This document shows positions 17,153-24,932 of a stretch of 64,000 nt of DNA, piece after piece. The notes under the pieces were generated by a model. That model saw only the letters and a list, made by a program, of their open reading frames with translations. It was not told where the DNA came from and ran no database searches. The stretch lies in the NCBI GenBank assembly GCA_016223085.1, contig JACRPS010000004.1:62001-126000 (forward strand), given 5' to 3'. The DNA comes from Chloroflexota bacterium (GTDB taxonomy: Bacteria; Chloroflexota; Anaerolineae; Aggregatilineales; Phototrophicaceae). Both the position numbers and the translations under genes were made by a program. Numbering within the stretch: the first letter of the stretch is position 1; each line of letters begins with the position of its first letter.

Positions 17153-18404
17153 GCACGAATCCGATGCAGGGCAACTCGCCGACCGTCTGGATGCTGCGCT
17201 GCCACCCCACCAGCACACGATCAATGACCTCAACGGTGACGAACGGGTGAATGCTGCCGCCCGGCTGGCTGCTGCCCCGCCGCCGGAACTGTCGCCGGAA
17301 GCGATGGCGCGGATGCAGCAGCGGGTTCTGGAGGCCGCCCGCCAGCAGCGTGCCCAGCAACGTATCATCCATTTTCATATGCCGCTGGCGTTGCGCTGGG
17401 CTGCCGTGTTCCTGCTGGTTTTCCTGGGCATGAGCGCCACGATACCCGCTGCCGCCGGCAGCCTGCCGGGTGATGTACTGTATCCGGTAAAGCGTGGTTA
17501 TGAATCGGTGGAACGCCTGTTAGCCGTATCGCCCGATGCAAGAGCCGAAGTGTATCTAACGCAGGCCGGGCGCCGGCTGGACGAAGCGCAGGGGTTGCTG
17601 GCACGGAATCAGTTCGATGTACAACTGCTGCATGAAGCGCAGACCGGGATTGCCGAAGCGGCGCAGAACTTTGCTGCCACATCACCGGATGTGCAGGCCC
17701 AGATTGAGGTCCGCGCGGCGCAGCTTGCTCGCAGTGCGGCAGATGTAGCGCAAGCCGCCGCCGCTGCCGGTCTAGTTGCACCTGACGAAATTGGCGATCT
17801 GTTGCCAGCGCCGACCGCTGCGCCAACGGATGCGCCGCTGCCAACCGATATGCCAGCACCAACAACCAGCCCGACAGACCTACCGACAAACACACCCCCG
17901 GCAACGCAGACGGCGGTACCGACAGTTACGCCGCCATCTACCGCTTCCCCTACGCCGGATACTGTGCTGCCAACCGCCGAATCTGGCACTGTCATTGCGG
18001 GCAGCGCCGTGAATGTCCGCAAGGGGCCAGGGACAGAATTTGAGATCATTGCGGTTTTGCAGCCCGGCACGATTGTGCAGATCATCGGCAAAAGCGAAGC
18101 TGGCGATTGGGAGCATATCCGTCTGCCAGATAACCGCGCCGGATGGATTTCGGCAGCACTGATTGGTAACGACGCGGCAGCGGCGCAGCCGGGGAATCCC
18201 AACCAGGTGGGTGGCGGTCGGAATAACCAGAACTGCGACCATCCCGGCAATTACTGCAACGCGCCCGGGCAGGAGAAAAATAACATACCGGGCAATAACG
18301 GCTCGCAGCCGGGACAGGGTGGCAACCCCGGTAACGGGCCGCCGGAGAACCACCCGGGTGGGGGTAACCCATCGGACAAGCCACCAAAGGACAAGGACAA
18401 GTAA
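17145..18404 (+). CDS. Membrane DUF5667/SH3 protein, probable anti-sigma factor
   Basis: Protein of 419 aa. Residues 1-80 are cytoplasmic and could hold the ECF sigma; no zinc anti-sigma HxxxCxxC motif is seen. A transmembrane segment (about 82-103, RWAAVFLLVFLGMSATIPAAAG) is followed by a DUF5667 domain (about 105-205; GDVLYPVKRGYESVERLLAVS). Next come a Pro/Thr-rich linker (about 215-280), a bacterial SH3 domain (about 283-340; VNVRKGPGTEFEIIAVLQPGT, ending GWISAALI) and a Gly/Asn/Pro tail ending DKPPKDKDK. The eight-base overlap with the sigma gene supports a sigma/anti-sigma pair, but that function is inferred. The tail resembles that of the secreted protein at 27471-28769. Confidence 0.8.
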   Translation: MIEHESDAGQLADRLDAALPPHQHTINDLNGDERVNAAARLAAAPPPELSPEAMARMQQRVLEAARQQRAQQRIIHFHMPLALRWAAVFLLVFLGMSATIPAAAGSLPGDVLYPVKRGYESVERLLAVSPDARAEVYLTQAGRRLDEAQGLLARNQFDVQLLHEAQTGIAEAAQNFAATSPDVQAQIEVRAAQLARSAADVAQAAAAAGLVAPDEIGDLLPAPTAAPTDAPLPTDMPAPTTSPTDLPTNTPPATQTAVPTVTPPSTASPTPDTVLPTAESGTVIAGSAVNVRKGPGTEFEIIAVLQPGTIVQIIGKSEAGDWEHIRLPDNRAGWISAALIGNDAAAAQPGNPNQVGGGRNNQNCDHPGNYCNAPGQEKNNIPGNNGSQPGQGGNPGNGPPENHPGGGNPSDKPPKDKDK

Positions 18405-18427
18405 CTGGCGCTTCCACCACCCTTCCA

Positions 18428-18452
18428 ACCCGACGCGGGTAGTTTGTTTTTT
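18428..18452 (+). terminator. Intrinsic terminator of the ECF operon
   Basis: ACCCG-ACG-CGGGT stem-loop at 18428-18440 followed by AGTTTGTTTTTT. It lies 24 bases after the stop of the DUF5667/SH3 gene. The stem is only 5 bp, but the T-run is good. Confidence 0.6.
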
Positions 18453-18468
18453 AGCGCATGACACAAAA

Positions 18469-18494
18469 GAGCGGCGCCGGAAGCGGCGCCGCTC
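18469..18494 (-). terminator. Hairpin terminator of the sulfur cluster (minus strand)
   Basis: Perfect 11-bp arms (GAGCGGCGCCG and CGGCGCCGCTC) around a GAAG tetraloop. On the minus strand it is followed by TTTT, so it should terminate the transcript that ends with the rhodanese gene at 18550. Confidence 0.65.
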
Positions 18495-18524
18495 TCGTTA
18501 TGTGATGATTTTGACCCAACTACT

Positions 18525-18553
18525 GTAGGGGCGAACCGGCGGTTCGCCCCTAC
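18525..18553. repeat. GTAGGGGCG-type palindromic hairpin
   Basis: Perfect 13-bp arms GTAGGGGCGAACC (18525-18537) and GGTTCGCCCCTAC (18541-18553) around GGC. The right arm runs into the rhodanese gene: its CTA at 18550-18552 is the TAG stop codon of that minus-strand gene. Confidence 0.85.
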
Positions 18554-19017
18554 GACCCTGTTACCGTCGGATAGCCCTGCGCCTGCCACTCCCGCAAGCC
18601 GCCAGACATACTCGTCACCTGGGTAAAACCAGCCTGCCGCAGGATGTCGCGCCCCTGCTGGCTGCGATTGCCGGAACGGCAGACAACCACCACTTGCCGG
18701 TCGCGCGGCACTTCGTTCACGCGGGCGCTCAGTTCACCCAGCGGAATCAGCGTCGAGTCGGGCACGTGGAATTCCGTCCATTCTTCCGGCTGACGCACGT
18801 CGAGGATAAATGCCCCTTCGTCGCGCATCGCTACCGCCTGCGCCACCGAAATTTCGGCCGGGAGATTGTTCACTTCCAGCACGGCTGTACCGCGATTGGT
18901 TAACTGCGACACTGCAAGCGCCGCGATAATCACTACCGCAACCACTGCCAGGCCAATCCACAGCCATTTTGTGTTTGTCTGCCGTTGGGCAGCCTGTTTT
19001 GATCTGGCTTTGCTCAT
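18550..19017 (-). CDS. Membrane-anchored rhodanese-domain protein
   Basis: Protein of 155 aa with a short basic N-terminus, one transmembrane helix (about residues 18-40, KWLWIGLAVVAVVIIAALAV) and an outward-facing single rhodanese domain. The active-site loop CRSGNRS is intact, so persulfide/sulfurtransferase activity is plausible. The start at 19017 (MSKARSKQ) is chosen because AAGGAG lies just upstream; an upstream ATG at 19053 lacks this. It is the last gene of a minus-strand cluster with a persulfide-dioxygenase-like protein, other rhodaneses and a sulfite exporter. Its stop codon lies inside a palindromic repeat. Confidence 0.85.
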   Translation of the reverse strand: MSKARSKQAAQRQTNTKWLWIGLAVVAVVIIAALAVSQLTNRGTAVLEVNNLPAEISVAQAVAMRDEGAFILDVRQPEEWTEFHVPDSTLIPLGELSARVNEVPRDRQVVVVCRSGNRSQQGRDILRQAGFTQVTSMSGGLREWQAQGYPTVTGS

Positions 19018-19095
19018 GCTGTCTCCTTCGTGTGCTGCGTTCAATCGTAACACGTTATTGGTGCTGACACACGGTCAGCGGGAAGGCCGCGCCCC

Positions 19096-19293
19096 TCAGA
19101 GACCGGTCGAACAACTGCTGCCGGCGCTGGACGAACCGGACGAACTGCCTTTCATAGCAAAGGTGGACAGCTTCTTACGCGGGCGTGGGTTGCCGCAGTT
19201 CGGGCAAACCACGTCGTTCACCGCAGCGGCGCTGCGCACCAGTTTTTCAAACGGCTGCCCGCAGCCGGGGCAGTCAAACTCGTACAAAGGCAT
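19096..19293 (-). CDS. FmdB-family zinc-ribbon protein
   Basis: Small protein of 65 aa beginning MPLYEFDCPGCGQPFE, the hallmark of the FmdB putative regulatory family. Two CxxC pairs (CPGC and CPNC) form a zinc ribbon, followed by a Ser/Gly-rich tail ending in SSCSTGL. Family members are common near formamidase and sulfur genes, but the molecular role is not established. It lies between the DUF302 and rhodanese genes on the same strand. Confidence 0.88.
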   Translation of the reverse strand: MPLYEFDCPGCGQPFEKLVRSAAAVNDVVCPNCGNPRPRKKLSTFAMKGSSSGSSSAGSSCSTGL

Positions 19294-19301
19294 CTTCGAT
19301 G

Positions 19302-19709
19302 TTACTCCTTTAGGCTGGCGGCAACCCGTTCCAGGCGCTCACGGGCTTCTCTGGCAACGGATTCCAGTTCCGGTTTATTGATGACGCCGAGCATACTCAG
19401 CGGGTCTACCAACGATACTTCGATCAATCCATCCTCTGCCTGCGCGACCGTCACGTTGCACGGCAGTAGCAGGCCCACTTCCGGCGCGGCGCTGAGAGCA
19501 CGGTAGGCCAGTGGCGGATTGCACGCGCCGAGGACTTTGTATGGGCGGAAGTCCACGTCCAGCTTCTTTTTGAGCGTTTCCTTCACATCAATTTCGGTTA
19601 ACACGCCGAAACCTTCCGTTTTCAGCGCCTCCGTTACCCGCGCAAGGGCCGCTTCGTAAGTAGTTTGCAACCGTACCGTGATGCCAAGTGTTGGTGTCAT
19701 TGTGTCCAT
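19302..19709 (-). CDS. DUF302-domain protein
   Basis: Protein of 135 aa matching the DUF302 fold: an N-terminal strand-helix (TTYEAALARVTEALKTEGFGVL), the conserved YKVLGACNPPLAYRALSA segment and LLPCNVTV. DUF302 proteins occur near thiol/sulfur and heavy-metal genes and may bind small ligands, but no reaction is known. The start at 19709 is fixed by GGAGG ten bases upstream; longer in-frame options lack it. Single-strand neighbours on both sides suggest co-transcription with the MBL-rhodanese gene. Confidence 0.87.
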   Translation of the reverse strand: MDTMTPTLGITVRLQTTYEAALARVTEALKTEGFGVLTEIDVKETLKKKLDVDFRPYKVLGACNPPLAYRALSAAPEVGLLLPCNVTVAQAEDGLIEVSLVDPLSMLGVINKPELESVAREARERLERVAASLKE

Positions 19710-19725
19710 ATCTTTCCTCCCCTGT

Positions 19726-21120
19726 TTAATTTCGATCCAGCGGCAGCCCGCTTTGCAGCCACCGTGACGTGCCGCCGCGCACGTTATACACGGTGGCAAA
19801 ACCCTTCTGTCCCAGCAGCGCGGCAGCGGACTGGCTGCGGCTGCCGCTAGCGCAAATCACGGCCACCGGCTGCGATGGGTCAAGCTCATTTACACGCCCC
19901 ATCAGTTCGCCCAGTGGTATCAATTCGGCGCCCGGCACATGCCCCTGCGCGTACTCCCAGGGTTCGCGCACGTCAATCACCAACGGGCGGCTGCCGTTGC
20001 CACGTTCGATCAGTTCGTACAGTTCACGCGGTTCGATGTCGCGCACGTCGCCACTGGTGACGGGCAGGCCCATCGCTTCCCACACATCGAGGCTGTCAGC
20101 CAGGTAGCCGATCACGTTATCAAAACCGACGCGCGCCAGACTGAAGACCACGCGGCGGTAATCCGCCGGGTCGGCCAGCAGCAGCACAAGCGGCACTTCC
20201 GGCGGCAGCACAAAGCCGACACGGTTGCTCAACTGGTCATCCAGTGTCAAATGAACCGAGCCGGGGATATGTTTTTCTACGTAGTCCGCCTTCGGGCGCA
20301 GGTCGAGCAGCGCCGCCCCGCGCCGGAAATGCGGCAGCGACTCGATGACGGTCAGCGGCTTCAGTTTCACTTCACCCAATGGCTTTGGGCCGCGCCGGTT
20401 GGCCGCCTTGATACGTTGATGATTACCCGGCTGCTCCGGCAGATCGCGCGTGGCGAAATCCACAAACTCGGCTTTATCACGAGGCTCCAGCGCCGGATTG
20501 TGCTGGCGCTCGTAGCCGATGGTACTGACGCGCACCGATCCAATGGATTTGCCACACAGCGACCCCGCGCCGTGTCCCGGATAAACCAGTACACCATCGT
20601 CCAGTGTCAGGTACTCATGGTTGAGCGTATCGTGCAGGTGGCCGGCCAGCTCGCGGGCGGCTTCCACGCCCACCAGATCAGGCCGTCCGGCATCGCCGAC
20701 AAACAGCGTATCCCCAGTGAGCGCCATCCAGGGCTGGTCGCCACGTGTGGTATCGGCTATCAGCAGCGTCACGCTGTCCGGCGTATGGCCGGGGGTAAAC
20801 CGAACGTGGAGCCGCACGTTGCCCAGTTCCAGCACTTCGCCGCCCCGCAGCGGCTGGTGCGGGAATTCTGCGCGTCCGGCTTCGTGCACGTAAATCGTCG
20901 CGCCGGTGCGCTGCGCCAGGTCGGTATTGCCGGATACATGATCGGCGTGCAGGTGCGTTTCGATAATATGTGTGATCGTTAGACTGCGCTCGGCAGCCGC
21001 ATCCAGATACTTCTGCACGTCGCGGTCAGGGTCCATCACTGCCGCCACACCCTTCGCCTCGCACCCCACCAGATAGGAGGCACAACCCAGGCCGTCCACA
21101 AAAAACTGCTGGATATACAT
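19726..21120 (-). CDS. Persulfide dioxygenase-like MBL-fold protein fused to two rhodanese domains
   Basis: Cytoplasmic protein of 464 aa. The N-terminal metallo-beta-lactamase domain (residues 1-250) holds the metal motif THLHADH (55-61) and the ETHE1/BlrB-like layout, suggesting glutathione- or thiol-persulfide dioxygenase activity giving sulfite. Two rhodanese domains follow. The first (about 265-355) has no cysteine at its active-site loop (LLLADPADYRR), so it is likely structural. The second (about 365-464) keeps CASGSRS. Start at 21120 is supported by GAGGTGG upstream. With TauE/SafE next to it, the product sulfite could be exported. Confidence 0.88.
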   Translation of the reverse strand: MYIQQFFVDGLGCASYLVGCEAKGVAAVMDPDRDVQKYLDAAAERSLTITHIIETHLHADHVSGNTDLAQRTGATIYVHEAGRAEFPHQPLRGGEVLELGNVRLHVRFTPGHTPDSVTLLIADTTRGDQPWMALTGDTLFVGDAGRPDLVGVEAARELAGHLHDTLNHEYLTLDDGVLVYPGHGAGSLCGKSIGSVRVSTIGYERQHNPALEPRDKAEFVDFATRDLPEQPGNHQRIKAANRRGPKPLGEVKLKPLTVIESLPHFRRGAALLDLRPKADYVEKHIPGSVHLTLDDQLSNRVGFVLPPEVPLVLLLADPADYRRVVFSLARVGFDNVIGYLADSLDVWEAMGLPVTSGDVRDIEPRELYELIERGNGSRPLVIDVREPWEYAQGHVPGAELIPLGELMGRVNELDPSQPVAVICASGSRSQSAAALLGQKGFATVYNVRGGTSRWLQSGLPLDRN

Positions 21121-21130
21121 CGTCACCACC

Positions 21131-21889
21131 TCACCCTAACAACTTCGGTAGATTGTCAACCAGGAGAAAGAACGCCAGCGCCATCACAAACACGGCGAAC
21201 GTGCGACGCAGCCGGTCAGCGTGCAGCCGGTTAGCCAGCCGCGCACCGGTGAACGTGCCCGCCAGCCCGGCGATCACAAACACGGCGATCAACCCCAGGT
21301 CCAGCGGCACGCCACCCAAATGTCCCAGGAAACCCGCCAGACTGTTCATGGCGATCACCACCAGCGATGTGCCGATGGCCTGCTGAATGGGTAGGCCGAC
21401 CAGCATCACGAGCGCCGGGACGATCAAAAAGCCACCGCCAACCCCTAGCACACCCGTTAGCAGACCGACACCCGCGCCGCTGACCAGCAGCCTGACCAGA
21501 TTCACCGGCTTCCCTTCTTCACAGTCGGCGTGCCGCCGTGTCAGCATCAACAAGCCGACAACCAGCATCAACCCGGCGAACACCACCAGCAGCAGCGTCG
21601 GCGGAAATAGCTTCGACAGCCCTGCTGCCAGATACGAAACTACCATACCCACCCCGCCAAACAGCAGCGCCACGCGCCAGTTGAGCGTCCCATGCGCCCG
21701 GTGGAACATCACCCCTAGCGCGCTGTTCGCGCCCACAATCGCCAGCGACGTAGTTACGGCCACCTGCGGCGTCTGCCCGATCAGGTACACCAGCGCCGGG
21801 ACGGTCAGGATGGAACCACCGCCGCCGAGCATCCCCAGCAGCGCCCCGATGCCAAACCCCAGGCCAAGGCTTAAGGCCAGGGTTTCCAT
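21131..21889 (-). CDS. TauE/SafE-family membrane transporter (sulfite exporter)
   Basis: Integral membrane protein of 252 aa with about eight transmembrane helices and the paired family motifs [19 protein letters not shown] and [19 protein letters not shown]. TauE/SafE proteins export sulfite and related anions. It starts at 21889 with its ATG overlapping the stop of the upstream rhodanese gene by one base (TAATG), and ends ten bases before the MBL-rhodanese start. The three genes thus look like an export/oxidation unit for sulfane sulfur. Confidence 0.9.
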   Translation of the reverse strand: METLALSLGLGFGIGALLGMLGGGGSILTVPALVYLIGQTPQVAVTTSLAIVGANSALGVMFHRAHGTLNWRVALLFGGVGMVVSYLAAGLSKLFPPTLLLVVFAGLMLVVGLLMLTRRHADCEEGKPVNLVRLLVSGAGVGLLTGVLGVGGGFLIVPALVMLVGLPIQQAIGTSLVVIAMNSLAGFLGHLGGVPLDLGLIAVFVIAGLAGTFTGARLANRLHADRLRRTFAVFVMALAFFLLVDNLPKLLG

Positions 21890-22236
21890 TATTTGCCCGG
21901 CTTCACTGGCAGACCGGCGCGCTGCCAGGCGATCATGCCGCCGCCCAGGTTGGCGCTGGTAAAGCCGGCGCTGGCAAGCTGACGCGCCGCCACGCCGCTG
22001 CGTGACCCCGACCGGCACACGCACAGAATTTCCCGGTCACGCGGCAGTTCGTGCAGGCGAGCGCTCAGTTGGTCAAGCGGAATCAGCTTCGCACCCGCGA
22101 TATGTCCGGCGCGGAACTCCTCCGGCTGGCGCACGTCCAGTAAAAACGGTGGCTGGCTGCCCCGCAGCCGGGCCTGCGCTTCCGCCGGCGTGATGTTCAC
22201 GGTGCTGCTGCCAAACATCTGCTTCAACAAGTTCAC
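21889..22236 (-). CDS. Rhodanese-domain protein
   Basis: Single rhodanese domain (115 aa) with intact catalytic loop CRSGSRSG. The first about 15 residues ([20 protein letters not shown]) look like a short amphipathic lead. It is the first gene of the minus-strand sulfur operon. Its promoter must lie in the 116 bp shared with the divergent LysR gene, which contains an inverted-repeat operator. Confidence 0.9.
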   Translation of the reverse strand: MNLLKQMFGSSTVNITPAEAQARLRGSQPPFLLDVRQPEEFRAGHIAGAKLIPLDQLSARLHELPRDREILCVCRSGSRSGVAARQLASAGFTSANLGGGMIAWQRAGLPVKPGK

Positions 22237-22309
22237 AATGCCTGCTCCTCACTTACCCGAGTTATGCCCATATTCTGGCATGATTTTGCTTGGCAATGCA
22301 GCGCCAACG

Positions 22310-22340
22310 ACTTATAATCAGCTATAAGTCAACACTTATA
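22310..22340. promoter_or_regulatory. LysR operator in the divergent sulfur-cluster promoter
   Basis: ACTTATA (22310-22316) and TATAAGT (22323-22329) form a perfect 7-bp inverted repeat with a 6-bp spacer; a third copy, ACTTATA, follows at 22334-22340. It lies 13-43 bases upstream of the LysR start and about 75 bases from the divergent rhodanese start, the usual place for a LysR recognition and activation site. Confidence 0.7.
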
Positions 22341-22352
22341 ACAGGACCGGCG

Positions 22353-23324
22353 ATGCTTAATCTCTACAAACTTGAAATCTTCCGGATGGTGGTCGAAGCG
22401 GGCAGTTTCAGCCGCGCCGCCGACCGGCTGTACCTCTCGCAGTCGGCCATCAGCCAGCACATCCAGGACCTGGAAGCCAGCCTGGGCACTCGGCTGTTTG
22501 AACGTGGCCCGCGCGGCGTCCGGCTGACACCCGCAGGCGCCATCTTGCAGGAATACACCCGCTGTATCCTCAATCTGCTGGCAGAGGCGGAAAATGCGGT
22601 CATGAATGTCGAGGAAATCAGCAGCGGCCAGTTGCGCATTGGGGCGACGCCGGGCGTCGGTGGCTACCTGCTGCCGGAATGGATTCAGACGTTCCGCACC
22701 CGCTATCCCCATCTCGTGGTGTCGCTGCAAACCGATGTTACGGCGCGGATCACGGCGGCGCTGCTGAACCGCACGCTGGACATCGGCTTCATCGAGGGCG
22801 AACTGGACGAAGATGATACGCTGGCGGCGCTGGTGCTGGAAAGCGTGCCGCAGCGGGTAGTGGTCGGGCACAATCATCCCTGGTACGGCCAGACAAGCAT
22901 TGCCGTCACGCAACTGCGCGGGCAGCCGTTCATCGTGCGCCCGCCCCACAGCCAGACGCGCATCTGGCTGGAGCAGATGTTGAACCGCTACAACATCGAA
23001 CCGGTGATTGCCGCCGAACTGGACAGCCCGGAAGCGATCAAACAGGCGGTCATCGCCGGCATGGGTATCTCGATTTTGCCGGAGTACGTCATCCGTCGGG
23101 AACGCGAACTCCGGTTGCTGAACGCCATTGAAGTAGCGGACGCCGATCTCCGGCGCGACCTCAAGCTGGTGTGGGCGCAGCGCCAGCCGCTGAATCCGAT
23201 TGTGCGCGCCTTTATGCTCCATCTGTCGAGTCAGTTCCCGCAGGTGTTAAAACCGCTGTCGGCGTTCCCGCCGCCGCGCGTCGATTCTGGCATCAGGCCG
23301 GTAACGGACACGTGTCCGCGCTGA
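22353..23324 (+). CDS. LysR-family transcriptional regulator
   Basis: Regulator of 323 aa with an N-terminal winged helix-turn-helix (residues 3-62; FSRAADRLYLSQSAISQHIQDLEASLGTRLFER is the classical LysR signature split here for reading) and a two-lobed co-inducer domain (about 90-295). It is transcribed away from the sulfur operon and shares a promoter region with an inverted repeat, so it probably controls that operon and itself. The start at 22353 (MLNLYKLEIF) has AGGACC upstream. The inducer, perhaps a sulfur metabolite, is not evident from the sequence. Confidence 0.92.
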   Translation: MLNLYKLEIFRMVVEAGSFSRAADRLYLSQSAISQHIQDLEASLGTRLFERGPRGVRLTPAGAILQEYTRCILNLLAEAENAVMNVEEISSGQLRIGATPGVGGYLLPEWIQTFRTRYPHLVVSLQTDVTARITAALLNRTLDIGFIEGELDEDDTLAALVLESVPQRVVVGHNHPWYGQTSIAVTQLRGQPFIVRPPHSQTRIWLEQMLNRYNIEPVIAAELDSPEAIKQAVIAGMGISILPEYVIRRERELRLLNAIEVADADLRRDLKLVWAQRQPLNPIVRAFMLHLSSQFPQVLKPLSAFPPPRVDSGIRPVTDTCPR

Positions 23325-23385
23325 CACACTTCTGATGTGAAACGGGTACAGTGAACTGAGCCGATATTCATCAGGAGATGCTGCC

Positions 23386-23628
23386 ATGCCCTATCAGAAC
23401 GTCCGTGATCTACCGGAAGCCCTCCGTGAACACCTGCCGGAACACGCTCAGGAAATTTATATGGAAGCCTTCAACAGCGCGTGGGAGCAGTATGACGAGC
23501 CGGAAGAACGCCGGGGCGACGCCACGCGGGAAGAAACCGCGCATAAGGTTGCCTGGGCCGCTGTGAAGCGCAAATACGAAAAAGACGAGGCGACTGGTCG
23601 CTGGCGTGCCAAGGACACCCGGCCATAA
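23386..23628 (+). CDS. chaB: ChaB-family protein
   Basis: Small acidic/basic protein of 80 aa that matches ChaB along its length: MPYQNVRDLPEALREHLPE at the start and AFNSAWEQYD in the middle. ChaB is listed as a cation-transport regulator in E. coli, but its real role is unclear. CAGGAG lies upstream of the start. It lies alone between LysR and a convergent pair of genes. Confidence 0.85.
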   Translation: MPYQNVRDLPEALREHLPEHAQEIYMEAFNSAWEQYDEPEERRGDATREETAHKVAWAAVKRKYEKDEATGRWRAKDTRP

Positions 23629-23703
23629 ATCAAGCCTGGAATGAGCGCCATTGTTCCGGGCACGATCGCCCCTGACATTCAACATCATCGGTAAGGTTTT
23701 TGC

Positions 23704-23727
23704 AGGGGCACAAGGCCTTGCGCCCCT
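23704..23727. repeat. Palindromic hairpin of the AGGGGC family, convergent intergenic
   Basis: AGGGGCACAAGG and CCTTGCGCCCCT pair over 12 bp with one mismatch. It lies between the ends of chaB (+) and the gene at 23758 (-), consistent with a shared 3'-end structure. Confidence 0.65.
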
Positions 23728-23757
23728 ACCGAACGTGATCGTCAAATGACATGAGCG

Positions 23758-24174
23758 TTAAGTGGCCGCCCGGACCGTCTGTTTCAGCGCCTCGCTGAAG
23801 GCCTGCACCTGTTCCAGCGGCATGTACGGGAACAGAAAGCGGTACTGGTTGATGCTGGTCTGGAACTCGACGACCGGCACGGCCACATCCGGCGACAGAT
23901 TTTCCGTCGTCAGGTTCACATCGTGGATGTCGCCGGCATCCACAAACGCGCTGCGCTCCTCGACCGCCAGTTCGCTCAGCGGCGTCTGCTCAATCCGCCG
24001 TTCGCTCTTTTCGATCTCCGTCAGCCCGTTTTCGCTGGTGTGATTGGGCAGGTAGCCCGGCAAATCCTCCACGCTGCCGGTATGCAGCACGTACAGGCCA
24101 AAGTCGCGCAGCACCAGCGTGCAGACATGTTCGAAGCCATCCGGCAGTCGGCTGACCACACGATCAAGCTGCAT
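23758..24174 (-). CDS. Hypothetical protein
   Basis: Protein of 138 aa that I do not recognise. It has no signal peptide, membrane segment or cysteine-rich motif. The middle is acidic (LTEIEKSERRIEQTPLSELA) and the last 50 residues look like an alpha/beta end with NQYRFLFPYMPLEQVQAFSE. The start lies one base after the stop of the PRC-barrel gene, so the two are translationally coupled and probably work together. Confidence 0.7.
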   Translation of the reverse strand: MQLDRVVSRLPDGFEHVCTLVLRDFGLYVLHTGSVEDLPGYLPNHTSENGLTEIEKSERRIEQTPLSELAVEERSAFVDAGDIHDVNLTTENLSPDVAVPVVEFQTSINQYRFLFPYMPLEQVQAFSEALKQTVRAAT

Positions 24175-24175
24175 G

Positions 24176-24832
24176 TCACTCCTCCTGATAGGCGCGGAGG
24201 GTTTTCAGCAGTTCCGCCCGCACACTCAAATACACCGTATCTTCTTCGATGTTACTCACCCACTCCATCGGGATGCGCTTGCGCTCGGTGAAGATCAAGC
24301 CCTGCGAGATGATAAACGAGGTGGCACGATCGCCTTCCGGCTCGGTCAAAACACGCTCGATATTGCCCACGTGTTCCCCGTCGGCGCTAATCACCTTCGC
24401 CCCTTCGGCCAGCGCCACCGTGTCGTCCGGGATATTCTGCTCCGTATCCACCACACGCGGCGGATAATACGAGGGGTAGTTCATGCTGTAGCCAATCCAG
24501 CCGGCCACCGGCGGATAGGGATACAGCGGCGGCGCGTAATCGGCAGGATAGGCTGCCGCGCTCGCTTCTTCATCGTTCAGCGGGATATAATGCACCTCCT
24601 GAAACGGGGGCAGCTTATCGAGATCACCCGCGTCTTCCCGCAGCGTCACCCGGTCTTGGGTCGCTGACGCGATCAGATTGATCGGCACAACCTTATCTTC
24701 CGCGAACAGAAACCCCTGACGCACGACGATATGAGTCACCTCTTTCGTCCGGGGTTCAATCACCACCCGGTCCACGCGCCCAACTTCCTGCCCATCGTGA
24801 GTGACCACACTCACGCCCTGTTTGAACTGCAT
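24176..24832 (-). CDS. PRC-barrel domain protein (two domains)
   Basis: Cytoplasmic protein of 218 aa with two PRC-barrel repeats. The first (residues 1-75) reads VVTHDGQEVGRVDRVVIEP then THIVVRQGFLFAEDKVVP; the second (about 120-195) reads ALAEGAKVISADGEHVGNIE then FIISQGLIFTERKRIP. They are joined by a Tyr/Pro-rich linker (YPADYAPPLYPYPPVAGW). PRC barrels are adaptor domains found in photosynthetic, RNA-processing and stress proteins; this free-standing tandem form is often stress related. No enzymatic role can be given. Confidence 0.88.
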   Translation of the reverse strand: MQFKQGVSVVTHDGQEVGRVDRVVIEPRTKEVTHIVVRQGFLFAEDKVVPINLIASATQDRVTLREDAGDLDKLPPFQEVHYIPLNDEEASAAAYPADYAPPLYPYPPVAGWIGYSMNYPSYYPPRVVDTEQNIPDDTVALAEGAKVISADGEHVGNIERVLTEPEGDRATSFIISQGLIFTERKRIPMEWVSNIEEDTVYLSVRAELLKTLRAYQEE

Positions 24833-24932
24833 CTCGGACTCCTTTCCAGCAATCCGTGTATGCCTTCAACCTAAGCACGAGGACATAAGAACGGCGTAAG
24901 TGTTCGGTAAATGAGTTGTCAGGCAGTTCTAC

